The translations under genes were made by a program, and so were the position numbers. The notes under the pieces were generated by a model, which ran no database searches, was not told where the DNA came from, and was given only the letters and a program-made list of their open reading frames with translations. Below are positions 11,589 to 23,529 of a stretch of DNA of 64,000 bases, piece after piece. The stretch's first letter is position 1. Each line of letters begins with the position of its first letter. The DNA is from Pisolithus tinctorius. Its lineage: Eukaryota; Basidiomycota; Agaricomycetes; Boletales; Pisolithaceae. The DNA is taken from the NCBI GenBank assembly GCA_024663395.1, contig JANFAH010000067.1, positions 124,001 through 188,000 of the forward strand, in the 5' to 3' direction.

Positions 11589-12709
11589 ATGGCAAGTTCC
11601 CCATCGCCGTCGACCAGAGGCAATGGTATTTCTGACTTAACAATGGTGACTGTAGAGGATAGGAAAGCGAAGCTTGATGAATTGCGGGCTAAAATGGTTC
11701 GTTACTTCAGAATCTTTCTTTGTGGATACCTCACCTTGGTATAACAGCGTACATCCACGAAAGCCAACCGGCAGTCACTCATTAAGGAGTCTGCAAGAGC
11801 GAAAGTAACAGCACGCGATATGGCACGTATAGAACGGCAGAAAAAGCTTGCCGAGACGCTTCGGACACAGGCGGAAGCAGAGGAACGAGGGGAAGATGTC
11901 GAACGGTCAAAGAATTGGGAGTGGACAATAGAAGAAAATGAAAAGTGGGAGAAGAAGTTGGCAAGAAAGGCTCGGAGAGCAGATTACGAGTTTCATGGTG
12001 CGTCAATCTCGCAGGTTATTTCAAGCAAAATAACGGGGAGATGATGATCGGTTGCAGATGACGTGCATGCTGCACACCGACGGTATAAGAAGGACTTGGA
12101 CTTTATCAAACCCGACATGGAAGCATACAATAAGCAGAAGGATCAGGCCTTGGGCTTGGCTGCTGGGACTCTATTGGGCTCGGGCAGTTCCACGCCTTCC
12201 GGTTCATCATCGAGTGCACTAACAGTATTTGACCCAAGTGGTGCCCAGGTTTGCACACTCCGACGAATGATATCCGTAAACTAATCACTCCAGCAGATGG
12301 TTCCAACAGTTGAACAGCGTATGGCCGTGGACGCTTTCTACAGAGATGCCAACACGCTGCTCTATGCTGATAACAAGCCTTCTGAAGAGGCTATTGACCG
12401 GCTAATCAGCAAGCTCAACCGAGAGTCAGTGTCTTCCTCTCCTGTGCCCTCTTGACAGGTGTCCTTACCACTTGTTTGACAGCGTCGATAAAAAGGCCAA
12501 GTTTTCGCGCAAGAGGCACAACGAGGACGAGGGTGACATCACGTATATCAACGAGCGGAATCGTGTATTCAATAAGAAGGTCGGTATTCTTCCGTTTTAC
12601 TTGCCGTGATGCCTTTCTTATCCATTGCTCCGCGCCTCAGATTGCAAGATACTACGATAAATATACTGCAGAGATTCGTGCCAGCTTCGAGCGTGGAACT
12701 GCACTGTAG
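11589..12709 (+). CDS. SYF2: Pre-mRNA-splicing factor SYF2
   Basis: Six exons are inferred: 11589-11696, 11748-11997, 12058-12248, about 12297-12424, 12483-12579 and 12641-12709; the fourth may begin three bases earlier at a tandem CAGCAG acceptor. The protein begins with a short Ser-rich leader and is then highly charged and helical, with WEWTIEENEKWEKKLARKAR, DVHAAHRRYKKDLDFIKPDM and the SYF2 signature KFSRKRHNEDEGDITYINER near the C terminus, ending ASFERGTAL. SYF2 is a non-catalytic component of the Prp19/NTC-associated spliceosome, acting in the nucleus in the first steps of splicing. The gene looks intact. It lies head-to-tail with MCD4 with about 190 bp between coding ends. Confidence 0.93.
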
Positions 12710-12897
12710 CACTGTTACCTTTGAACTGTATACTTACCCGCTGCTAATACTCTGGCTCCGAGTCGGTGCGATACTGTATACATAAATACTTCATGCATGG
12801 ATTGCAAGTTGCGCGTTTCCCTTCCTCGTACTGCATTACATAAGCCCATCATGGACTCTCCGTTGTTGAGGCCGAGCTTGTCCCTGTCATCAACGAC

Positions 12898-15800
12898 ATG
12901 GCCAGTACTGGCCCCAGTCAGAATGTACTGAAATTACTGCTGCTTGGGATTGTATTCCATGTGGTATTCATAGCATCAGTATTCGACTGCTACTTCACAA
13001 GTCCGGTAGTTCATGGAATGAACCACCATGGATCCCAAAGTCACGGCGAAGCAAAGCGTCTCGTCCTGATAGTTGGTAAGTTACTTACCTCCAGTGACCC
13101 TGCTTCTTGGTGGACTCATACAGACTGCAGCTGACGGTCTGCGTGCCGATCTTTTGTTCACTCCGAATGGATTCGCGTTCGGCGAGTCTTCACCGACAGT
13201 GGTAGCACCCCACTTGCGTTCAATTGCAGAGAAACGCGGGGCGTTTGGCGTGTCACATACGAGAGTGCCAACGGAAAGTCGTCCAGGCCACGTTGCTATC
13301 ATTGGTTTGTCTGGTTACGCGCGTGCTCTTCATGATGACACTCACGTATCTCAGGTGGAATGTACGAAGACGTGTCCGCGGTGACAAAGGTTAGACAAAG
13401 TAGGCGCAATAGACAGAACACAGTCTAAACATTGCTTTTCTAGGGCTGGAAGACCAACCCAGTAAGGTGCACCTCTGAAAAAGTTCTACTCACCGTTTAC
13501 TCACTTTGGCAAGGTGGATTTCGACTCGGTGTTTAACCAATCCAGCCATACATTCTCGTTTGGCTCCCCTGACATCCTTCCTATGTTCTCAAAAGGCGCG
13601 AGTCCCGGCAAAGTGCTGACTTGGTGTTACGACGAGGAAGCAGAGGATTTTACAAAGGGTGAGTTTCAAGATTCGGGATAGGTCTCGATTTAATCGGTGT
13701 CCTTTCTTTATTTTAGATGCGACTACCCTAGACACTTGGGTTCTGGATCAGCTTCGCATACTGTTTCGGAATGCATCAACGGACGCTACGTTGAACTCTC
13801 AATTACGGGGAGACAAAGTCATATTCTTTCTCCATTTGCTCGGGTTGGACACGACCGGACACGCATATAGGCCGTTTTCCATGGTATGTCAGCCCGATCT
13901 GCCACGTTTTTGGGATATACAACGTCATCACAGGAGTACATGCAAAACATTCAAATCGTGGACAACATTGTTGGTCAGGTCGAGAACCTTGTTTCTCAAT
14001 TCTACGGGGACCAAGAGACGAGTTATGTTTTTACCGCTGATCACGGAATGTCTAAGATAGGGAACCATGGAGACGGTGGTAACGTTTTTCTCTCATTCTT
14101 CTCCGTTGACGTAGTAAGTTGACGTCGAGCTCAGATCCGGATAGTACCCGTACACCCTTGATTGCATGGGGTAAGGGCGTTCGTGGTCCACTCTCAGACT
14201 CGACGCCCACATCACACGATGAGTATTCTAAACCATGGAATCTGGACCACCTACTGCGACGAGACGTGTCACAAGCAGATTTAGCACCATTGATGGCGAC
14301 ACTCATCGGGATAGACTGGCCATCAAATTCGGTAGGCGTGTTACCTGATATTGACCCGACACGAGCTGGCTACCTCGCGCCCATTGAAGGGGAGGAAGCA
14401 CTCGCTCGGTATTCGTTGGTCAACGTACAGGTTCTGCTGGAGCATTATCTGGTGAAACATGGTAATATTCCACTCTTTTGCGTTGTACCTGATACCTACT
14501 CATTGCCCAAAGAAATGAAAGCTGCGCATGCCATTTTCTATAAGCCCTTCGGTCTCTTGGAGGACGAAGAGTTGGACGTGCCAGCTCGAATCCGAAAGGT
14601 TGCTGCCATAGAACGACTAATTGAAGAGGGAAAGTGGTACGATGCGCGTAGATATTCCATGGAACTGAGCGAAGATTGTTTGCAAGGTTTGCGTTACTTG
14701 GAGACGTCAGTAAGCTGTTGTACCCAGTACGGCACGCGCTAACGCAGACAACAGCTACGACCGGCTATTGATCCGCGCTATCGTCGTCGTGGCATACCTC
14801 GGATGGGTGGCATACGCCTCAATCTCATTGCTACCGCCCGCAGCTTCCCTTTCTGCATCCAGAAGCGGAGTTGTCAACGTCGTTACCATCGCCATACTAT
14901 TAGGTTTTTGGGCCGCATTTTGGATACAGAATTCGCCTTGGACGTTTTATGTTTATGTAGCTTTTCCTTGTTACTTCTGGAGGGAATTTTACTCTCGCGG
15001 CGTACCGGCCCTTTGCAAATGTGTATCCGAATCTTCGCCGACATACCGAAACCTATGCGTGCAGTTGATCTTGGTTATCTCTGCGCTGCAAAGCATGGTG
15101 GTATGTCGCTGTTCCTTATCGCCGTCATCCTTGTCTTTAGCTCAGTGGCCTACACACAGGTTGCTTACACGCATCGTTCCATATGGAGTGCCGGTTTTGT
15201 AGTAATTGGTGTTCTGTGGCCGCTGTTCATGTGGCCCTCTTGGTTGCTTTCTCAAAATTGGAAGCTTGTAGGGTTGTGGTGTGGAAGTTGTATCGTGACT
15301 GGTGTGTTTCCCCTCCTGGCGGTTGACAAGGAGGAAAGTCTGCCCTCAATGTGAGTATTCTGAACATTTCCCTGTATGACCCAGTTAATTTGCACGTAGT
15401 TTGGCAGGTGGAGGTGTCATGCTGCTGATAGGGGCCATTCATTTATATTCTTCCGGCCGAAATGTCGTGGACAAGTCGGTGAGGATATCCTGTGCGATTC
15501 AAGTGAGTTCCTTGACTACGAGTTGGTTTGCCACTGAAGGTGTGCAGATGGGCCTGGTCGCGGCCATGATGCTAGTCACCTCTAGCTCCGTTGGCTGTTT
15601 GCAGGCCAAGGCTGGATTGCCTCGACTCCATCAGATCGCTGCCTGGTTGATTCTTGGTGCGTGGATTTCCGCTTACTGGGGTTCTTCGTTTTTATTGAGC
15701 TTGTTGCCGTAGCATCATCCTCCGTGTATCCATTCATTTCGAAAGTACGCCATCCATCTCCGACATCCAAGATCATATCCTTTTTTCTCGCATTTGCTGT

Positions 15801-16680
15801 CTGCTTTGTTATTTTATCGATAAGCGTCGAAGGACTTTTCTACTCCGCCTATACCTGCAACTTGCTTCTTTGGATAGAAATTGAGGCACTCGTGCGGAAC
15901 TCTGACATCTCCAACGGGAACGGGTCTGCGGCTGATCAACAACCGTCGATATCCTACCGATTCCGCGCGGATGATATCCGTATTGCGTTGTTTTTCTTGT
16001 TCTATGTTCAAGTGGCATTCTTTGGGACGGGGAAGTGGGTATTCGCAGTGTCATCTTCGTGACTCCCCTACTGATCCATTCCGCATATAGCGTTGCTTCT
16101 ATATCGTGAGTAGAGCATCGTTTGACCCTATTGCTGTGGCGAACTAATATGCAGATCGTTCTACCTCGAGCCCGTGTATCGCCTTGTACCTATCTTTAAC
16201 CCGTTCTTGATGGCAGCGCTTCTGGTTGGTTATCTGTTTGTTCCCCTTCGGAACACACGCGCTCATAGGATCGTTTAGATATTCAAGATCGTCTGTCCAT
16301 ACGTTATCTTATCGGTAGCCTTCGCCACTCTCAACGCACGTCTTCACCTCCCTCCATTCTCCCTATTCTTGGTTGCCCTCACTCTAACAGATGGTAAATG
16401 TCTCTGCTCTCACCGCTATATTTTGCATACTCACAAACACCCAGGGATGACGATGACGTTCTTTTTGAATGTAACAGATACCGGTGTGTTCTCACTAGTA
16501 TATCATACGCTGCTTGTTCCTAATAAAACATGTATAGGTTCTTGGTTGGAGATCGGCCAGTCTATCAGTTTCTTCTGCATCACGTCTCTATTGCTGGTTT
16601 GGTCGGCTGGAATATGTGCGGCTGGCGAGTATCTTACGGCAGACACGCTGGTAGATCGCAAGTCGACCAAGGTGGACTGA
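12898..16680 (+). CDS. MCD4: GPI ethanolamine phosphate transferase 1 (Mcd4/PIG-N)
   Basis: This ER membrane enzyme adds phosphoethanolamine to the first mannose of GPI-anchor precursors. The N terminus has a membrane segment ([19 protein letters not shown]). The alkaline-phosphatase-like luminal domain follows, with [11 protein letters not shown] after the first intron, [39 protein letters not shown] and the metal-site block [20 protein letters not shown]. The C-terminal PigN domain is a series of hydrophobic segments, for example [12 protein letters not shown] and [16 protein letters not shown]. About seventeen short introns are needed, all GT-AG and in phase where checked, including ones that restore [14 protein letters not shown] and [19 protein letters not shown]. 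It ends KSTKVD. The reconstructed length, about 930 residues, fits the family. No lesion seen. Confidence 0.92.
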
Positions 16681-17329
16681 AATACTCTTAACGCAGTAGA
16701 TCGTGCACACGTAGCAGTAGAATACGGACTCCGCATGAACTTCATGGTATAAACCCGATGTCGTATATATGTGCGTTTCTCTTTGCGTCCACTAACCCAC
16801 CGTGAACGTGAAGCTTTCGAAGTGGAAAAACTGTCTAACTTATCACCAGCTGCAACTCGAGCAGAATTTTACCTTGTCGTGATTAGTCTCCGTTCGTCAC
16901 ACATACACAGTATATAGTTGAACGTTCATCGACATCGATGCAATGCTGCGCTCGCTGCGTCTGCAGCTGTTGTATCAATGCTATTGCCGGCATGCTGATT
17001 TCCTTTTCGGGTTGTTTTCTTTATATCTGTTTGCTCGACGCAGGTACCTACATAAATACGTATGCACTGCATGCTCGCTCTACTAAGCACCCTCATATCG
17101 CATATCTGATTGTACGTGCCACCTAAGCCCTTATTCACGTCCTGTTTCCGTGCCGTCTCTGTAACTTGTCCAGTGAGCTTTTCCATGTGGATACAGCAAT
17201 TATGCAATCATTTGGCTGATCTGATACATGATAGGAAACTGAAGGGTTGCCTTCAGCCCGTAATACTGGCATCTCCTGTCCAACGACACCTAGATCGTAC
17301 CCCCCCTACCTCAAACTGTCACCTCCTCC
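16681..17329. other. Intergenic region after MCD4
   Basis: About 650 bp with MCD4's 3' flank and the upstream region of the small gene at 17330. No conserved feature recognised. Confidence 0.5.
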
Positions 17330-17605
17330 ATGATGGAGCTGATGGATCAATATGCTGCATTGCACAAACAAAGTTCGGCAGTGACGAAGTTGCTGGAGCT
17401 TGACTCAGGAAACTTAAGTCCGGCTCAAGTGGTTGCCATGGTGGAGTGCTTCTACCAAAATGTCTCTCATGCGGATGCATATTTGGCACTTGCACCAAAA
17501 GCTTCACATGAGGTTAGGCAGGCATGGTTCCGGAGGAGGATCGGGGAAGCTATTGCCCGGGGATACGTGTGTGAGCCTGTTCCTGGGCAAGACCCAGGTG
17601 CATAA
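17330..17605 (+). CDS. Small unrecognised protein, 91 residues
   Basis: This is a single uninterrupted frame from tandem ATG codons. The predicted protein is soluble and mostly helical: an N-terminal amphipathic stretch (LMDQYAALHKQ), a central LSPAQVVAMVECFYQNVSHA, and a basic EVRQAWFRRRIGEAIARGYV before a short Pro-Gly-rich end. The amino-acid pattern, with regular helix-forming segments, looks more like a real gene than most frames of this length. I do not know the family and cannot propose a function. It has no close neighbour on its 3' side for 1.4 kb. Confidence 0.45.
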   Translation: MMELMDQYAALHKQSSAVTKLLELDSGNLSPAQVVAMVECFYQNVSHADAYLALAPKASHEVRQAWFRRRIGEAIARGYVCEPVPGQDPGA

Positions 17606-19036
17606 ACTCCGTCGTTATCGATCATACCAGATCGGTAACTCTGGTCTCGTGGGGAGGGGAGTTTGGTGATAACTGGATAAATTGGAGCTTTACTCTACTA
17701 CTGTGTGTAAATGAATGCATCAAATGTTAAAAGTTATCACAGACCGTTATCCCACTTCTACGGACTTTTGTGTCTATGTGCCACTTGTATATTGACATCG
17801 CTGGTGTCATGACCTTTTTGGCCATCAGTTATGAGTTTGTATGGTGAGAGTATGTGTTTGAGCCCATTACCATGCAGAAAGATTTCAGGGATGGCCTGGT
17901 GTACTCTAGACTTACAGCAAAACGAAAATGTGTTCAATGATCCATAAACCTCTAGACTATAGTGCTGTCAGAGATTGAGACCTCATCCTGTATACAAGAT
18001 TTTCCTGCATAGTAGTCCATGTTCATGAATGTGCTGCTACTTCTCCATCACTATTATATGTTTTTCGACACCCAACACAGTTCAGTAGTTACACGAAGAT
18101 ACCCTTCTCAATTAACACTCCTTGCTAGAAGTCCGATCAGTTAAGAAGTAATCTCGTGCTTGCGGCACATGCGTCGGGAGCATCCTGAGGGCTTTGGTAT
18201 TGGCTTTACAAATCATCGCTGGCACTTGAAACACCAACACCTAACTTCAGCTTCACAACAGCACAATTTTTTCGAAGGTCTTCTTTAGTGTATAAATATG
18301 TATAAGTCAGACTGACAAGTGGACAACGTCTGACGAATGAGCAGCGATTGCATTAAACGTTTTCGAGTCCTTATGGCACAGCCTGTCCACCACTTGAAAC
18401 AAGCTTTGCGTGAATGAGGAAAGAGCTGAGGGACACATTGTCGGTGGTGACCAGTGTCATTGGGGATATGTCGCGTTCGACGTAGTTGTGCTGATCGAGA
18501 TCGAGGCTCAGGAAACGTCCACGAAATAGGATCCTCGCAAAAGCAGGCAAGAATGCCGTTGGGAAGGAGACTGCAGACAATGCAGAGAGCGCGGATCAGC
18601 TGGTACAGCCTTATATCCTTCTCATCACGAGGTCTACCTGTCGGTCTTCAACGATCAGGTTCGGGAACAGGAGAGAATCAGTGTTACTTATAAGTAGCCA
18701 TGTTGTCTGAGTCATTCAAGGCTGGACAAGGGACACTGAGAGCGGGTAGCACGAATGGACTCTGAGTCAGACATGTTGCAATGGACGTGATTGGTGAGCA
18801 CTCGCAGACCCTATTTCGATTCAAGCCTTGTAAGGGTGAATTGTACACATCTTCCGTGGACTTCGCAGGCGTAATTTACCTGTAAGATTACAACACACTG
18901 GTTTACTCTCAAGAGGACAGGACTATGGTGCTACGTGTCAGGCGCTTACCTTCGGAGGTTGTCTGATAGGATTTCAGCAGGCGAGAAGGCTCTAAACAGA
19001 GTGCGCATAATGTGAAAGCCAGCGGTACATAAACAT
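17606..19036. other. Intergenic region before the oxodicarboxylate carrier 3' end
   Basis: About 1.4 kb. Short frames at 18371-18580 (minus) and 18454-18693 (plus) overlap each other, and neither shows family motifs. I see no supported gene. Confidence 0.5.
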
Positions 19037-20646
19037 CTATATGTAGGGCGGTCCAAGAGCTGCAGATGCTGTCAGGATATGTTTTTATTAAGGAAAGACT
19101 GAACACGACTGACCTTGTCTAAAGATATTGAGAGTGAATTCTACCACAAGCAACAACACTCCGCCGCCTGGTGCGAGTCGAAGTACCTTGGGCGTAAATC
19201 CTTTATAGAGAGCTGCGGGACCCTCCTCTCGGAAAATTGTGACAAGCCTGCGACGTGACGATGAGCCATCGCATGAGCGGAGAGGAACTACGACGTACGC
19301 TGGGTAGGTCCAGTTGTACTTGGGAACTACACCCGGTACTTTGCTGACACTTTGAATACGGGATTTCACCACCTACAAAAATATACGCCGTTGAGGAGCA
19401 TTCTAGATCAGAATGAAATATGACGAACATCGAATCTGTGCATAGTAAAGTTAGGTTACGTCGTTCTATACCATTGGCATACATACGGGGTATTAAGGAC
19501 GGTGCCCATGAAACCTCCGACAGATCCAGAGACGAAGTTGTTGAACAACTGGCCCTGAGGTGTCTGTATTGGTTTCCACAGATAAGTGTCCTAGCTATAG
19601 ACAGGTTACAGAACAACTTTACCTCTGCCTTAGGCATCATGGCACGTACTTGGTGAATACAACCAAAGTATCCGCCATTCCACCAAAAGTGTCTGTCAGA
19701 AATGTGAATCGGACATGGCATACCTGAGTTGACGAGTAACCTACCTCCAAAATGTAGCCTCCATACCAGCGTAGAGGCCTAAAACGCCCTCTTTTTTAAT
19801 CACCTGCTTGACCACATCCATAGGGCCAGCAAAGGTGCTGGTCTTATCCTGTAGCCTGCGATTGGTTTAGTAATATAGCTACCACACATCGAAGACTGAC
19901 ACTCACTTGATCTTTACTAGCTCGAATGGCACAACGACGAAGCTTTCGGTGGCCCCAGCACTGCATCCGGTAATGATGGAGAGTTGGGAGGTCATTTTGG
20001 ATTCGCCAGAAAGTTTAAGGTATGTCTTCCCCCAGAAATCGTTCGAAGCGCTGATAATGGTGAATTTCTGGCACCCATTTCAAGCAAGGGACGACACAAC
20101 TTACAATTTCACAGCCCGCTTAGGTGCCTCGAGGAGGAGGGGAGGTACCAAGCCTAGCGAATATCCATTACTGCCCATACGCAAGAGAAGGGGATGTGGT
20201 ACCTCGGTATAATCTTCCTACACTGAGAAAATTGGGGCAGATACAGCATAAGTAACAACGATCGCTTTCCCTAGACTTACCCTTCCTCACGGACGATCGC
20301 TGTTAGCGTTCCAACCATTCCATGTTTGGATTTGCCGGTCTCAAGCTGCATACGAGTTTTCACCTAAAGCCACATATCATGACCGTATGTCCAGTGTTTG
20401 ACAAGACAAGGAACGCACAACATCTTATAGGCGTTCCACATATAGTCACGCGACTGCTCTTGAGCGGCATTGGACACCACTTACCGAGGGGGTAAAAAGT
20501 CAAGATTTCCGACACTCCAGCGATCGCTCCCGCCGCAAAGTTAGCAATGAAAGGAAGTGCTAAATAAATCGATTTCCTCCTGGTCAGGTCGAACCTCCCC
20601 GACCAGAATCTAGTATGTACTCACGCTTCCGTTGTTCCGTCGCCAT
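19037..20646 (-). CDS. ODC1: Mitochondrial 2-oxodicarboxylate carrier (Odc1/Odc2, SLC25A21 type)
   Basis: This inner-membrane carrier exchanges 2-oxoadipate and 2-oxoglutarate between mitochondrion and cytosol, linking lysine metabolism to the citric acid cycle. Three mitochondrial-carrier repeats are visible. The first has GAIAGVSEILTFYPL then VKTRMQLE; the second has RGLVPPLLLEAPKRAVKF and SIITGCSAGATESFVVVPFE; the third has NGGYFGCIHQVRAMMP, GGFMGTVLNTP and ALYKGFTPKVLRLAPGGG, ending ALGPPYI. APKR plus the NGGYFG block indicate the ODC subfamily. About 14 exons are needed. To restore PLDVV, RLYRG and PFDVV the splicing must include 5-nt (20419-20423), 15-nt (20203-20217) and 7-nt (19429-19435) exons. 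ATG at 20646 gives MATEQRKPLPFIANF. It is divergent from SRP9 with 259 bp between starts. Confidence 0.9.
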
Positions 20647-20905
20647 GGCTCTATTGGACAAGACTTGAACAGGGAATAAGAGGGTAACAAATCAAAGGCC
20701 AATAATGATAGTAAGAAGGAGAGAGAAAAAACCCTTGGGTGTGAACACACTAATCTAATAGTGATGGCAGTCAGAGCGCGCGCTATTCGGATGGTGCTCG
20801 GCCGCTCGTGATTTTGTGTCACGCAATGTCACGACGTCACACAGGGCGTGACCGCATCACGCTCCTCCTGGCGGGAACGAGGACGCGTTGTTCCGCTATG
20901 CGACG
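20647..20905. promoter_or_regulatory. Shared promoter region between carrier and SRP9
   Basis: The region of 259 bp lies between two divergent start codons and so must carry both 5' leaders and core promoters. It contains ACGACGTCAC near 20832-20841, which includes GACGTCA, a partial match to the ATF/CREB palindrome, within a CG-rich stretch with several GTCAC repeats. No obvious TATA box is seen, as often for housekeeping genes. The factor that binds is an inference. Confidence 0.4.
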
Positions 20906-21411
20906 ATGGTATACATCGCCTCCTGGCAAGAATACCAAGAGGCCGCAGAAAATCTGTATGCAAAGTCACCTAACAAGGTAAATCCCGCTTAACCGCCGCA
21001 TGGAGGCCTGCAGGCTGAATATCGCCGCGTCCAGACACGATATTGTGTGAAATGGAGGTCATCCGAGGGCAAGCTGGTGTTGAAGATCACCGATGATACG
21101 ACAGTGAGTAGAGTGGATTGTTGGTGACATCGAGACGTGCATTAACGGCAGATGTTATCGGGGATATCCAGTGTATCAAATTCAAGACATACTCATCGAT
21201 CTTTCTGAATCGATTTGAAACCCTAAACCTCTCCCTGATGCAAAAAATGCAGAATAGGCGTCCTGAGCCAACGCCCCCTCCTGCAACTTCAAAAGCGCCA
21301 CAGCATGACGGAGACGCTGGAAAGCCTCGTGCTACTTCCCCTGTACCCCCTCAGCAGGCCGGACCAGCTTCGGGCGGTATCAAGAAGAAAAAGCCGAAGA
21401 AAAAGAAGTAG
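20906..21411 (+). CDS. Signal recognition particle SRP9/SRP21-type subunit
   Basis: Three exons (20906-20977, 21035-21103, 21172-21411) make a 126-residue protein. It starts MVYIASWQEYQEAAENLY, continues after the first intron with TRYCVKWRSSEGKLVLKITD and after the second with CIKFKTYSSIFLNRFETLN, the SRP9-21 domain. This subunit binds the Alu domain of SRP RNA and helps slow translation of secretory proteins. The C-terminal 45 residues are rich in Pro, Ala and Ser and end in a lysine cluster (KKKKPKKKK), resembling the basic tail of fungal SRP21. An alternative acceptor at 21013 would give a 36-nt intron and extra residues; the later acceptor fits the family better. Confidence 0.88.
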
Positions 21412-22986
<1,575 letters not shown>

Positions 22987-23529
22987 GCTGTCTGGTACAT
23001 TGACGTCGTACGAGTCTGTATTACATTGTGTCCTTTCCCTTGCATCATGACCCCCAATGTATTTTGCGAAGTCTTATGTCAAATTTAACTGATTGAACTA
23101 GAGTGAAGGGTGCTCCGCCAGTTTTTTTGATACTTGTAGTAGTAAGATGGTTTGTGGATACTTGAGGGCGTTCACATTGTCCCCACAATACCTAGGGTCC
23201 CGCATGTCAAATGACACTAAGAAGGAGCATCGTTTCACCTGGTGTTCGTAGGTGCAGCCTCAACTTGCAAATGAAGGACGCCAGAGAGGCGGTAGGTTAG
23301 GGCATACCAGTGCTAATTGCGAATAGCGAAGCTAGTGAAGAACTACAGGCCTAGGGTAGGCCAGAAGAACCTCGGCTCGACTGTTCCGATGGCCACGGTC
23401 GCGGCCGTACTTCGCCTGTTCAATGAAATGATTAGACAGTCGCGAGGACAAGCGAAGTTGGACGACCAATTCTTTGGCGGTTCTTCATCCAATGCTTAGG
23501 TGTGATTTTCTCGTTTCGCCGGTGGTCGC
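22987..23529. other. Intergenic region after polyubiquitin
   Basis: Contains the ubiquitin 3' flank. A short frame at 23317-23499 has no recognised motif. No supported gene. Confidence 0.5.

Noticed and set aside
20978..21013. A 36-nt intron in the SRP9-type gene
   Set aside because: Using the acceptor at 21034 gives a 57-nt intron and the expected SPNK-TRYCVKW junction.
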